Below the pieces are notes generated by a model. The model did not search any database. It was given only the letters and a program-made list of their open reading frames with translations, and was not told the DNA's origin. A DNA stretch of 64,000 bases from Dermatophilaceae bacterium Sec6.4 (GTDB taxonomy: Bacteria; Actinomycetota; Actinomycetes; Actinomycetales; Dermatophilaceae). The position numbers and the translations under genes are program-made. This document shows positions 57,401 through 64,000 of the stretch, one piece after another. The first letter of the stretch is position 1; each line of letters begins with the position of its first letter. The stretch lies in contig CP144172.1 in the NCBI GenBank assembly GCA_039636865.1, positions 3,100,001 through 3,164,000 of the forward strand, in the 5' to 3' direction.

Positions 57401-57611
57401 TGCGCACCAGGCGCCCGACGGTTGCGTCCACGACGACCACCCGGTCCGGCGGGCGTGTTTGACGAGCCAGTGCCTCACAGGTGTCGTCCAGGGAAATCAC
57501 CGGTCCGGTGCCCGCCTCATCGCGAACGACCAGCAGTGCGGTGACCATGGGCCCAGGCCTGCCGGTGTCTTCGACATCGAAGAAGCCCGCACGCGTTTCT
57601 ACGGCGCGCAT
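54483..57611 (-). CDS. Large membrane glycosyltransferase (GT2 domain plus multi-TM domain)
   Basis: A 1042-residue two-module protein. Residues 20-300 are a GT2 catalytic domain: VTALLVVRDEAGTGP, LHEDSAPD (D-x-D-like) and GFDPAFDGDGDGLDLGWRAH (the ED/D-x-x-W acceptor motif). Then come more than ten TM helices (300-760), resembling GT-C mannosyl/arabinosyltransferases, and a soluble C-terminal region (780-1020) ending in a TM helix. Likely makes or polymerises an exported glycan. It lies 26 bases after whiB2 and overlaps DUF5719, forming one operon. Specific linkage is unknown. Confidence 0.88.
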   Translation of the reverse strand: MRAVETRAGFFDVEDTGRPGPMVTALLVVRDEAGTGPVISLDDTCEALARQTRPPDRVVVVDATVGRLVRTYLEQHGTLRQAFSGLSVVTVPPDTPFAAVVDMAVDALPPPGEDHVVQRRSARRAGARPVRASDRTSWLWLLHEDSAPDVDALEELTEAASGSERVGIAGCKVVDAADPTMLLDIGSDITRTGRHVATVPPGTPDQGQLDHRRDALSVSSAGMLVRRDTYNTLGGFDPAFDGDGDGLDLGWRAHLIGHSVVVVPSARVRGRARADGSNIRTLRRHRQVALARSSLLGMPFLALWMAVSSTVLALFLLLAKRPRRAGVELVQASAPLGVLRVLRARGRFFRRATTRRRNLRGLFVTAGQAARAQLDAVRTGSIGGDGHGGIARAIFGPGGLVVLLLSVAAAVWWRDLLTDGSLTGAGQGLVGGQLLPFRTDAAGIWATYHDAWVGPGLGHASTPTPYLVVLAPLAWLVGLLPWVNPAASGAVAVAWILVAAMPLSGLAAYCCGRIITTERWPRAVIALLWATLPTLTTAVGQGRLGPAVGHILLPVALAGTLAAARRGATTATAFGAVLAVAATGAFAPVLLLACSIVALVGVVAARGAARWRQLAILITPWLLLGPWTRAAVTGDHRLLLAGPGALDDARGALARGWQLALVHPGGPGSYAVVATVPVLFIGVCGLLRPGLGMRGAALIGTGLLGLAAALAAPHVVLTATRAAVTGAATPWVGPALDVYAFALLAVGLMGIRGLTGGRARLWVRTGTAVACVGASVLGGFAIWTASPRATTPATNVLPSVVDEQLAASRAPRALVLSRTPGSGGAATLSYRLVGRESGVPARDLRRPDPAYDARTAAAVTALGAGAASATDLLHQLAVSYVVVRGAPADAQLNSTLIASGAVTQLSTTRDTALWRVVPISGDSGPVASSRLILTQAGLPATELSSTGAHGLATDVLRPGPPGRALVLAEGAGWIGRGRVTLDGRLLSASLAGGSPSYALPTTGGTLRVTPGAANRRLPWLQLVLLIAVCYLAIPFGSRKARV

Positions 57612-57637
57612 CCCAGCCGACGAGGCGTCCAGCGCGC

Positions 57638-57907
57638 TCAGATCGCGCGCTTTTTCAGCTTGCGACGTTCGCGTTCGGACAGGCCTCCCCAGATCCCGAA
57701 CCGCTCGTCATGGGCCAACGCGTACTCCAGGCACTGCGTCTGTACGGTGCAACCGACGCAGACCTTCTTCGCCTCCCGGGTGGAACCGCCCTTCTCGGGA
57801 AAGAACGCCTCTGGGTCGGTCTGCGCGCACAGGGCACGCTCCTGCCAGGACAGTTCCCCGTCGTCGTCGTCGAGGCCGTCTCCCACAATCAATGCGAATT
57901 CCAGCAC
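57638..57907 (-). CDS. whiB2: WhiB2/WhmD-type iron-sulfur regulator
   Basis: An 89-residue Wbl protein with an acidic N-terminus (DDDDGE). Cys27, Cys50, Cys53 and Cys59 bind the cluster, GIWGG is the turn and RRKLKK the basic tail. WhiB2 regulates septation in mycobacteria (WhmD) and sporulation in Streptomyces (WhiB). GTG start with GGGAGG six bases before; a ten-residue upstream extension is not conserved. Operon leader for the glycosyltransferase and DUF5719 genes, divergent from fbiA. Confidence 0.95.
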   Translation of the reverse strand: MLEFALIVGDGLDDDDGELSWQERALCAQTDPEAFFPEKGGSTREAKKVCVGCTVQTQCLEYALAHDERFGIWGGLSERERRKLKKRAI

Positions 57908-58027
57908 GGACCCTCCCGGACGACAACGCCGAGACAAGAAGAATCGACTGGGGTAATTACACGGCTGTCATTCGTCTGAGTCAAGCCCGAATCTTTCGCC
58001 CGCCCGGCCGGCGACGATGATGGGCCC

Positions 58028-59002
58028 ATGCACATCACCGCATTGGCCGGCGGAGTCGGCGGCGCCCGGTTCCTGCGCGGCCTGCTCCACCACCTGAAGG
58101 ATCGACCGGGCGGTCCGCACCGCCTCACCGTGATCGCGAATACCGGCGATGACATCACCCTGTTCGGGTTGCGGGTCTGCCCCGATGTGGACACGCTGCT
58201 CTACACCCTCGGCGGTGGCGTCCACGAAGAGCAGGGTTGGGGCCGTGCCGGTGAGACCTTCGACGTCCAGGCCGAGCTCGCCGCATACGGCGCGACACCG
58301 CAGTGGTTCGGGCTCGGCGACCGGGATTTCGGCACACATATCGTGCGTAGTCAGTGGTTGGGACAGGGGGTCAGCCTGAGCGACGTGACCGCACGGCTCG
58401 CAGGCCGTTGGGGGTTGCCGGAGCAGGGCGTGAGCCTGTTGCCGATGACCGACACCCCTGTGGAGACGCACGTGGTGATCGACGACGGCGACGCGCAACG
58501 CGCGATCCATTTCCAGGAGTGGTGGGTGCGACTACAGGCGGCAGTGCCCGCGCGGCGCTTCGTGGTCGCTGGGCTGGACAAGGCCGCGGCAGCCCCAGGG
58601 GTCCTGGACGCGATCAGGCAGGCAGACGTCGTGCTGCTGCCACCCAGTAACCCGGTGGTCTCGATCGGGATCATCCTGTCGGTGCCGGGGGTGCGCGATG
58701 CGCTGCGCGGCACATCGGCGCCCGTCGTGGGCGTCTGCCCGCTGGTCGGGGGCGCGCCGGTACGTGGACACGCGGATGCGTGCCTGGCTGCGCTGGACGT
58801 GCCCGTGACCGCGGCGGGAGTTGCCGGCCTGTATGCGGACTTCCTGGGCGGGTGGCTGGTCGACGAGGCCGACCGGGACGCGACCTACGACTCGCGCCTG
58901 CAGGTCCGCACCGCTCCCCTGCTGATGACCTCGGTCCAGGCGGCGGGCGAGATGGCCGGGGCCGCACTGGACCTTGCCGAGGAGCTGCCACGGCGTGGTT
59001 GA
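58028..59002 (+). CDS. fbiA: F420 biosynthesis phosphotransferase FbiA (CofD)
   Basis: A 324-residue enzyme that joins a phosphoenolpyruvate- or lactyl-guanosine diphosphate to Fo, giving dehydro-F420-0 or F420-0. Hallmarks: ITALAGGVGGARFLRGL at the N-terminus, VIANTGDD, LPPSNPVVSIG. ATG with no strong ribosome site. GAGGAG near its 3' end is the ribosome site of fbiB, which overlaps its stop. Confidence 0.96.
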   Translation: MHITALAGGVGGARFLRGLLHHLKDRPGGPHRLTVIANTGDDITLFGLRVCPDVDTLLYTLGGGVHEEQGWGRAGETFDVQAELAAYGATPQWFGLGDRDFGTHIVRSQWLGQGVSLSDVTARLAGRWGLPEQGVSLLPMTDTPVETHVVIDDGDAQRAIHFQEWWVRLQAAVPARRFVVAGLDKAAAAPGVLDAIRQADVVLLPPSNPVVSIGIILSVPGVRDALRGTSAPVVGVCPLVGGAPVRGHADACLAALDVPVTAAGVAGLYADFLGGWLVDEADRDATYDSRLQVRTAPLLMTSVQAAGEMAGAALDLAEELPRRG

Positions 59003-60044
59003 CCCACCCGGTATTGCTCTGGTCCCCGTCCGGGGCATGCCGGAGGTCATCACCGGCGATGACCTGGCTGTCCTCATCATGACTGCGCTGACTGCGTCTG
59101 GCATCGCCCTGGTCGAGGGAGACATCCTCGTGGTGACCAGCAAGGTGGTCTCCAAGGCTGCCGGGCTGTGGGCCGACCCGGACCGTCGCGCAGCGCTGGT
59201 ACTGGAGCAGTCGACCGCCGTCGTTGCGGAGCGGCGCACGGCGACATCCCATACCCGGGTCGTTACTGCCCGTAGCGGCCCCGTCCTCGCAGGCGCGGGT
59301 ATCGATGCCTCCAACTCCGACGACGACCGTCTGCTGCTGCTGCCCGCCGATCCGGATGCTGCAGCTGCCGATCTGCATCGCAAACTGCGCCGCCACCTGC
59401 CGGACGAAGCGCGGATAGCGGTGCTCCTGACCGACACCGCAGGTCGACCGTGGCGCGCCGGACTGGTCGATATCGCGTTGGGCTGCAGCGGGCTGTGCGG
59501 CATCGACGACCTCCGCGGTACCAGCGACACCCACGGCCGCGATCTGGCCGTCACCGTGCGTAACCTCGCGGACGAGATCGCCGCCGCCGCCGATCTCGTC
59601 AAGGGAAAGCTGGACCGGGTGCCCATCGCGATCGTGCGCGGACTGCCGCATCTGGTCCTCGAACACGGCCCGGGCACACCGGCTCGTGATCTCGTGCGCT
59701 CGGGGCCGACCGACTGGTTTGCCCTGGGTCGCGCCGAAGCTGTCCGCGATGCCCTGGGCATCCCCGCGGGTAGCGAGCTGTCGGAAAGCGTGGGAATCGA
59801 ATCAGTGGCCCCGGAGCCGCTACCGGATCGGGTCGCGCGGGCCGTCCGTATTGCCCTGCACGGACATGAAGGGGCCGGCGGTGACGTCGGGCAGGACGGT
59901 CATCGCGTCGACCTCAGCGCCCGGGACAGCCTCACCCTGGGACGCGTGTGGGCGCGCCTGGAGATCGCGCTGGCGGGCGAACGGCTCACTTGTGCGGCGA
60001 CCCACAACGAGGCGGGCGTGACCCTGCAGGTACGCGAACGCTGA
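58995..60044 (+). CDS. fbiB: F420-0:gamma-glutamyl ligase FbiB without the nitroreductase domain
   Basis: A 349-residue protein. The CofE domain occupies residues 1-240: LVEGDILVVTSKVVSKAAG, LTDTAGRPWRAG, LVKGKLDRVP, adding the poly-glutamate tail to F420. Mycobacterial FbiB (448 residues) has a C-terminal FMN nitroreductase domain that reduces dehydro-F420-0. Here only about 110 unrelated-looking residues follow, without FMN motifs. So F420 reduction needs another protein. GTG after GAGGAG overlaps fbiA by eight bases; an in-frame TTG 21 bases upstream is less likely. Confidence 0.92.
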   Translation: MVDPPGIALVPVRGMPEVITGDDLAVLIMTALTASGIALVEGDILVVTSKVVSKAAGLWADPDRRAALVLEQSTAVVAERRTATSHTRVVTARSGPVLAGAGIDASNSDDDRLLLLPADPDAAAADLHRKLRRHLPDEARIAVLLTDTAGRPWRAGLVDIALGCSGLCGIDDLRGTSDTHGRDLAVTVRNLADEIAAAADLVKGKLDRVPIAIVRGLPHLVLEHGPGTPARDLVRSGPTDWFALGRAEAVRDALGIPAGSELSESVGIESVAPEPLPDRVARAVRIALHGHEGAGGDVGQDGHRVDLSARDSLTLGRVWARLEIALAGERLTCAATHNEAGVTLQVRER

Positions 60045-60056
60045 CCTGCTCGCTTT

Positions 60057-60977
60057 TCACGGCAGATGGGTGGGAAGCGTGATCCGGGCGCCACGGCGCG
60101 GCCGGGTGAGGTGCCCGGCCAGCACGAGCCGCTGCACGCGGTACCGGTGCCCGACGTAGGGCGTGAGCAGGGCCTCCAGCGCCAGGTCATCCACCGGAGC
60201 ACCCGTCAGAGCCCAACCGATGTCCGCTGCGACGTGGTAGTCCCCGAAGCTCACCGCGTCGGCATCGCCGAGTGCGCGCTGGAACGTTTCGGCCACCGTC
60301 CAGACCCCGACACCGGGAATTGAGGACAACCGTCGCCAGGCGGTCGCCAGCGGCAGCTGGGTACATTCCTCCAGACGTCGGGCCACCGGCAGGACCCGCA
60401 TCACGGTGTCGGCCCGCTGCGCGTCGACCCCGGCGCGCAGCCACTCCCACGACGGAATCGCCCGCCAGCCAGGCAGGTCCGGCGGGCAGCGGAGCCCAAG
60501 CCGCTCCCCCGGGCCCGGGGCCACCGATCCGAATCGAGCGACCAGGGCACGGTATGCAGCAAACGCCTGCCTGCCCGTTACCCGCTGCTCCAGGATGGCC
60601 GGCACCAGAGCCTCCATCACCAGACCCGTGCGACCGACCCGCCAGTGTTCTGCTCGGCGCGCAACATCGCGCAGCTGAGCGTGGTGCACCTCGAACCCGG
60701 AGACGTCATCGCGTCGACCGAGCCAGTCCGGGTAGGCCTCGGCACACCACTGCGCGCCCGGCCCCCACGCCTGCAGCTGCGCGGCGCGTTCGGTACGCCG
60801 CCACATCCGGACGGTGGCGGGTCCGTGTGGTGTCTGAAGACCGCGCCAGATCGCCCCGTCATGCACCCGCCACGTCGGGTCGCCGGATCCGCGACGCAAC
60901 GGCGCCAGAATTTCACTCAGTGGCACCGGTCGCCCGGGCGCCCACTCCGCAACTGCATCCGGGCCGGCGTCACTCAC
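60057..60977 (-). CDS. DNA-3-methyladenine glycosylase family (HhH-GPD)
   Basis: A 306-residue AlkA-type base-excision glycosylase: helix-hairpin-helix SSIPGVGVWTVAE with a catalytic Asp in AVSFGDYHVAADIG, and a family N-terminal beta domain. No iron-sulfur Cys cluster. Its start GTG overlaps the upstream gene's TGA. Convergent with fbiB, 12 bases apart. Confidence 0.88.
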   Translation of the reverse strand: MSDAGPDAVAEWAPGRPVPLSEILAPLRRGSGDPTWRVHDGAIWRGLQTPHGPATVRMWRRTERAAQLQAWGPGAQWCAEAYPDWLGRRDDVSGFEVHHAQLRDVARRAEHWRVGRTGLVMEALVPAILEQRVTGRQAFAAYRALVARFGSVAPGPGERLGLRCPPDLPGWRAIPSWEWLRAGVDAQRADTVMRVLPVARRLEECTQLPLATAWRRLSSIPGVGVWTVAETFQRALGDADAVSFGDYHVAADIGWALTGAPVDDLALEALLTPYVGHRYRVQRLVLAGHLTRPRRGARITLPTHLP

Positions 60978-61723
60978 CGGCGCCGGAAGGACAGCAGCGC
61001 CAAACCCACGGTGTCGGCCTCGTCGTCGCGCTGCACGGCGCGCGCCCGGGCGGCTTCCGCCAGCTGCAGATCACCGAGCAGCGTCAGACCCTGCTCGTGA
61101 GCGCGGGCGATCAGCGACCGAAGGTCGGCCACCCGCAGCGCTCCCCTGTCAGCCGGCCCGAGTCGGATCGTGAGCACCACCACCCCACCTCGACGTAGCG
61201 CGGTCGCGGCGAACGCGAGGTCGGTATCGACCCTGTCGGCGACACTGGAGTGCGGGTGCAGGCGGGCGACGAGGTCCACCGACCCGGGATCGATGGCATT
61301 CCCCACGACTTCCGCGCGGGTCACGTCCAGGTGCAGCGGGGCGAACCCGGCGCGGGCCGCCCATCGGGAAAAGACCGACCGTTCGCCGGCGGTGTCGACC
61401 ACGACAGCACGCCGCCTGCCATCGTCGATCACCCTCAGCAACGCGGCCAGGCCGCCGAGCGCGGCCCAGGCAGTGGTGTCGTCCAGCGCCCGCGGCAGAC
61501 CCAGGCTGCGCGAGAATCGCCGCGCCGCTCGAGCATCACGACTGTCGAGCAAAAGCCCGGTGATGCGTACCTCGCTGACGTCCCCCGCGCGCAGGGCTGC
61601 GGGTTCACCCGGGTGGGGAAGCCTGGCCGCAGTGCCACGGGCCGCCGCTCGTGCCCGGCCGACAACTCGCTGCACGGTCGGTGAGGTCGCGATCCGCACG
61701 GATGCGGTGGTATTGCGAAGCAC
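60974..61723 (-). CDS. Putative methyltransferase-like protein
   Basis: A 249-residue protein. An Arg/Ala-rich N-terminal half precedes a Rossmann-like second half: RAVVVDTAGERSVF, FAPLHLDVTRAEVV, SVDLVARLHPHSS, VVVLTIRLGPADRGA, consistent with a class I methyltransferase-like fold with a non-standard motif I (D-T-A-G-E). GTG start set by TAGAGT seven bases upstream, whose TAG is the stop of the next gene. Lies in the glycan cluster. Confidence 0.65.
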   Translation of the reverse strand: MLRNTTASVRIATSPTVQRVVGRARAAARGTAARLPHPGEPAALRAGDVSEVRITGLLLDSRDARAARRFSRSLGLPRALDDTTAWAALGGLAALLRVIDDGRRRAVVVDTAGERSVFSRWAARAGFAPLHLDVTRAEVVGNAIDPGSVDLVARLHPHSSVADRVDTDLAFAATALRRGGVVVLTIRLGPADRGALRVADLRSLIARAHEQGLTLLGDLQLAEAARARAVQRDDEADTVGLALLSFRRR

Positions 61724-61730
61724 CCTGATG

Positions 61731-61736
61731 ACTCTA
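61731..61736 (-). promoter_or_regulatory. -10 hexamer TAGAGT, overlaps upstream stop
   Basis: TAGAGT-N7-GTG. TAG is also the stop codon of the upstream glycosyltransferase-like gene. Confidence 0.45.
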
Positions 61737-62699
61737 GCCCGCAGGTATGTCAGCCACTGGTATGAGCGCAGGGAGATAGCGCTCCAACAGCGCCCGCTGG
61801 TTGGCACCGAGGCGCTGCTCGAGGTGCTCCAGACCGGGCACCTGCACCCGGTAGCAACGAAGCCCGTGCAGCGCCGCAAGATTGAGCAGCGCCGTGCTCG
61901 TGCCGCCCAGGATCAGGGCACTGTCGACGATCCGACCGTCCAGCTCGGCGGGCCGGTCACCGGGCAGGGTCTCGAAGTCGTCGTACCGGTCGATGTGCTC
62001 GGCGGGATGCGGACGGATGACCAGGCGCAGGCCGAGGGCGGCCGTTCGTTCGTGGATCGCCTCGATGTGCGCGCGGTAGACGTCCTCGGACAGGGACCCC
62101 ATCTCGACCCACGGCTGCGTCAGCAGCACTGCCCGACCCGAGCCGTGCTCATCGCCCGCGCTCGTCCGCCACCGGAATTCCCCGGCGATGCGCCGATCCA
62201 GCTCCCAGTTACGGGTCTTGTCGTACATGGCGAAACGCTGCGACGTCAGGGTGGCGTCGGCGACCCGTACTGCGGTGGTCCGCACCGAGCACCACGGTTC
62301 ACGCAGGCCCTGGCGGGTCCACGCGTCATGTCGGGTACGCCAGGTGCCGTAGCTGCCGATCCCCTCGTCGGTCACCACGACCCGGATCCGCGATCGGCCC
62401 TGGCGGCGCCGCAGGTCTGTCCACGGTTTGATCCCCGGTGCTCCGACGGCGACGTAGGTCAGCTCGGCGCCGTCCGGAGTCCACTCCTGCATCGAGGACA
62501 GCACTCGGACCGACAGGCGGGCGTCGTCGGGCAGGAACTTCGCCACATCATCGGAGCTGACGGTGGCGTTGCCGATGAACCGGCCACCACCGACGTAGTC
62601 GACGTCGAGTGAATCGGCGGTGCGCAGCGCATCGCGCAGATATGCCGACACATGCACCAGGTGGGTGCGACTACGCACACCGGTAACGACGACCCGCAT
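61734..62699 (-). CDS. Putative glycosyltransferase (polysialyltransferase-like)
   Basis: A 321-residue protein with a GT-B-like pattern: N-terminal RVVVTGVRSRTHLVHV, mid RVVVTDEGIGSYGTWR, then LRLVIRPHPAEHID and ALILGGTSTALLNLAALHG. H-P and the Ser/Thr pair recall bacterial poly/sialyltransferases and polysaccharide-export glycosyltransferases. Sugar donor unknown. Starts 13 bases after a GT2 gene on the same strand. Confidence 0.72.
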   Translation of the reverse strand: MRVVVTGVRSRTHLVHVSAYLRDALRTADSLDVDYVGGGRFIGNATVSSDDVAKFLPDDARLSVRVLSSMQEWTPDGAELTYVAVGAPGIKPWTDLRRRQGRSRIRVVVTDEGIGSYGTWRTRHDAWTRQGLREPWCSVRTTAVRVADATLTSQRFAMYDKTRNWELDRRIAGEFRWRTSAGDEHGSGRAVLLTQPWVEMGSLSEDVYRAHIEAIHERTAALGLRLVIRPHPAEHIDRYDDFETLPGDRPAELDGRIVDSALILGGTSTALLNLAALHGLRCYRVQVPGLEHLEQRLGANQRALLERYLPALIPVADIPAG

Positions 62700-62712
62700 C
62701 AGTTCACCCGCA

Positions 62713-63582
62713 TCAGATCACCGGCGGTCGTCCGGACCGGGTCAACAGGCCGACGGTGCGCCACGACATGGGCGCGCGCGCGCCGGCATCGGTGGTCCAC
62801 CCCTCCCGGAAGCCCGCCAGCCACACCGACCGGACCCGGGCATCAGGGGCCCGCAGCATCATCACGCCCGTCCAGGTGCCCAGATACACCGGCACCAACG
62901 GCAGCGGCAGCCGGCGGCGCGCGACCCAGACCCGGTTGCGTGCATTGGTGCGGTAGTAGACGTCGTGGCGGGCTGCATCCGTCGCAGGATGATGGATGGT
63001 GACCGACGGGTCGTACTCGATGTCCCAGCCCGCGTCGATCAGCCGCCAGGCCAGATCGATGCCCTCGTGCCCGAAGAAGAACTGACCGGGCCAGCCTCCG
63101 ACCTGCTCGAAAGCGGACCGCCTGATGACACAGAACGCCTCGGAGAAACACGTCACCGAACCGGGCCGACCGCCGTCGCGTACATCGATGCGCGGGACCC
63201 AGCGGCGCGGTGCCGGCCTGCCGTCGGGATCCGCGCCGCGCGCCACCGCGACAGCGCGACGTGGGTGGGATTGCAGCAGCCCGCACAGCCGGGACAGCAC
63301 GTCGTTCGCGGGCAGGGTGGCGTCGTCGTCGTGGAAGTAGAGGTACTCGCCGCGCGCCTCGCGGACCCCGATGTTGCGGCCCTCGGGCACCCCGGCATTG
63401 ACCGGCACGTACACACTGCGTACCCAGTCCGGGAGCCCCTGCGGCTGCCAGCCGTTGCCCACCACGACCACATCGAGTTCGACATCCCGTTGGGCGCGCA
63501 GGGTCGCGAGCCCCTCGGCGAGTTCGTCAGGGCGATCACCCATGTGCAGGATCACCACGCCGATCGTGGGGTGGGCAGGCAT
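62713..63582 (-). CDS. Glycosyltransferase family 2
   Basis: A 289-residue GT2 enzyme: VVILHMGDRPDELAEGL, LYFHDDDATLP (the D-x-D metal site), SVTCFSEAFCVIRRSAF, GHEGIDLAWRLIDAGW (E-D-x-W-like acceptor-binding), then a helical C-terminus with no clear TM. Likely adds rhamnose or another nucleotide sugar in a wall or capsular polymer. First gene of a minus-strand run and divergent from the last gene. Confidence 0.88.
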   Translation of the reverse strand: MPAHPTIGVVILHMGDRPDELAEGLATLRAQRDVELDVVVVGNGWQPQGLPDWVRSVYVPVNAGVPEGRNIGVREARGEYLYFHDDDATLPANDVLSRLCGLLQSHPRRAVAVARGADPDGRPAPRRWVPRIDVRDGGRPGSVTCFSEAFCVIRRSAFEQVGGWPGQFFFGHEGIDLAWRLIDAGWDIEYDPSVTIHHPATDAARHDVYYRTNARNRVWVARRRLPLPLVPVYLGTWTGVMMLRAPDARVRSVWLAGFREGWTTDAGARAPMSWRTVGLLTRSGRPPVI

Positions 63583-63620
63583 CGCTCTTCAGGTCCTCTT
63601 CCGTCGGCGGTCGTCCGCCC

Positions 63621-63626
63621 TAGGCT
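63621..63626 (+). promoter_or_regulatory. -10 hexamer TAGGCT, leaderless start
   Basis: TAGGCT-N6-ATG at the beginning of the window-edge gene; divergent from the GT2 gene. Confidence 0.6.
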
Positions 63627-63632
63627 ACGAGA

Positions 63633-64000
63633 ATGACGAGCTCGGCAACGACTGCGCCCATCCTGCTCGGCGGGGAGATGACCGGGTGGTGCGATGGGAT
63701 CGACCCGCCATCGGCGCTGACCGCATGGGTGGCCACCGTGTTGTCGCGCAGCAACGGCTCGGTGCTGCTGATCGGTCCTCGCGCGGCCGGTATCGCGCAA
63801 CACCTCGGTGCTCGCGCGGATGTGCTGGTACGCGGGACGATTGACGCAGACCGACTGCACAGCGAGGGAGTTCGGGTGCAGTGCGGGGGTTTGGACCGGC
63901 TGCCGACACGGGCCGGTTACGACACAGTCGTGATGTTGGACGGTCCCGACCGCGTGTTGACCCCCGACTCGCCCGGCCTGGGTCATCTCGATGTCCTCGA
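63633..64000 (+). CDS. N-terminal part of a possible methyltransferase-fold protein
   Basis: An open frame of 122 codons running off the window without a stop. It has ILLGGEMTGWCDGI, SVLLIGPRAAGIAQHL and YDTVVMLDGPDRVL, compatible with a class I Rossmann methyltransferase beginning, but the family is not certain. Codon use matches neighbours. ATG set by a TAGGCT hexamer six bases upstream. Context with glycosyltransferases suggests a role in glycan modification. Confidence 0.6.
   Translation, partial: MTSSATTAPILLGGEMTGWCDGIDPPSALTAWVATVLSRSNGSVLLIGPRAAGIAQHLGARADVLVRGTIDADRLHSEGVRVQCGGLDRLPTRAGYDTVVMLDGPDRVLTPDSPGLGHLDVL

Overview
The window comes from a high-GC Gram-positive actinobacterium. 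Supporting evidence is the paired WhiB regulators, the mtrA-mtrB-lpqB operon, mycothione reductase, the F420 genes fbiA/fbiB, a 180-kDa-class NAD-glutamate dehydrogenase, and many GTG starts. Gene order resembles the mycobacterial whiB1-pdtaS, secA1-to-sahH and manB-to-fbiB blocks. The additional CpaE/SAF cluster suggests Micrococcales (Dermacoccaceae-like), but that rank is inference. I saw no rRNA, tRNA, CRISPR array, insertion sequence or prophage.

Layout. Bases 1-3000 hold the start of a minus-strand FAD-dependent oxidoreductase cut by the window edge, a divergent TetR regulator with a likely operator, and a 14-TM DHA2 exporter that ends in a perfect 32-bp palindrome. Next come pyruvate carboxylase with a coupled lipoprotein, a small membrane protein, whiB1 overlapping antisense with the sensor kinase pdtaS, and the giant glutamate dehydrogenase. 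From 14.6 to 19.3 kb lie two small hypotheticals, proline catabolism (pruA), and a wax-ester-synthase-like acyltransferase with an altered active site. From 19.3 to 26.6 kb is a group with a CpaE-like ATPase, a SAF/CpaB-like protein, a small HTH protein, a conserved hypothetical, a LysM membrane protein and an Rv3235-like protein, ending at secA.

From 26.6 to 39 kb are a triple-GNAT protein, a small GNAT, a YcaQ-type DNA glycosylase, an atypical LuxR-type regulator, hpf, comF, lpqB-mtrB-mtrA, ahcY and a methyltransferase. From 39 to 48.4 kb are an HNH/DUF222 protein with an acidic tail and a minus-strand run: a decayed tryptophan dioxygenase, kynureninase, mycothione reductase, amylosucrase, a CDF metal exporter, a phosphoesterase and a DinB-like protein. 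From 48.4 to 60 kb are the mannose-phosphate genes (SIS protein, Trm112-like, manB), DUF3499, a zincin-fold protein, an epimerase-like protein, and the operon whiB2 - large membrane glycosyltransferase - DUF5719, followed by fbiA-fbiB. The final 4 kb hold a DNA glycosylase and three genes suggesting extracellular glycan synthesis, plus the start of a divergent gene cut by the window edge.

Twelve genes have a TANNNT hexamer ending 6-8 bases before the start codon, the layout of leaderless actinobacterial transcripts. I used it to choose several starts; in three cases the hexamer's TAG is the stop codon of the upstream gene. Functionally the window mixes envelope control (MtrAB-LpqB, SecA, WhiB2, glycosyltransferases, ManB), redox and cofactor chemistry (mycothiol, F420), central nitrogen and carbon metabolism (Pyc, Gdh, PruA), and ribosome hibernation.
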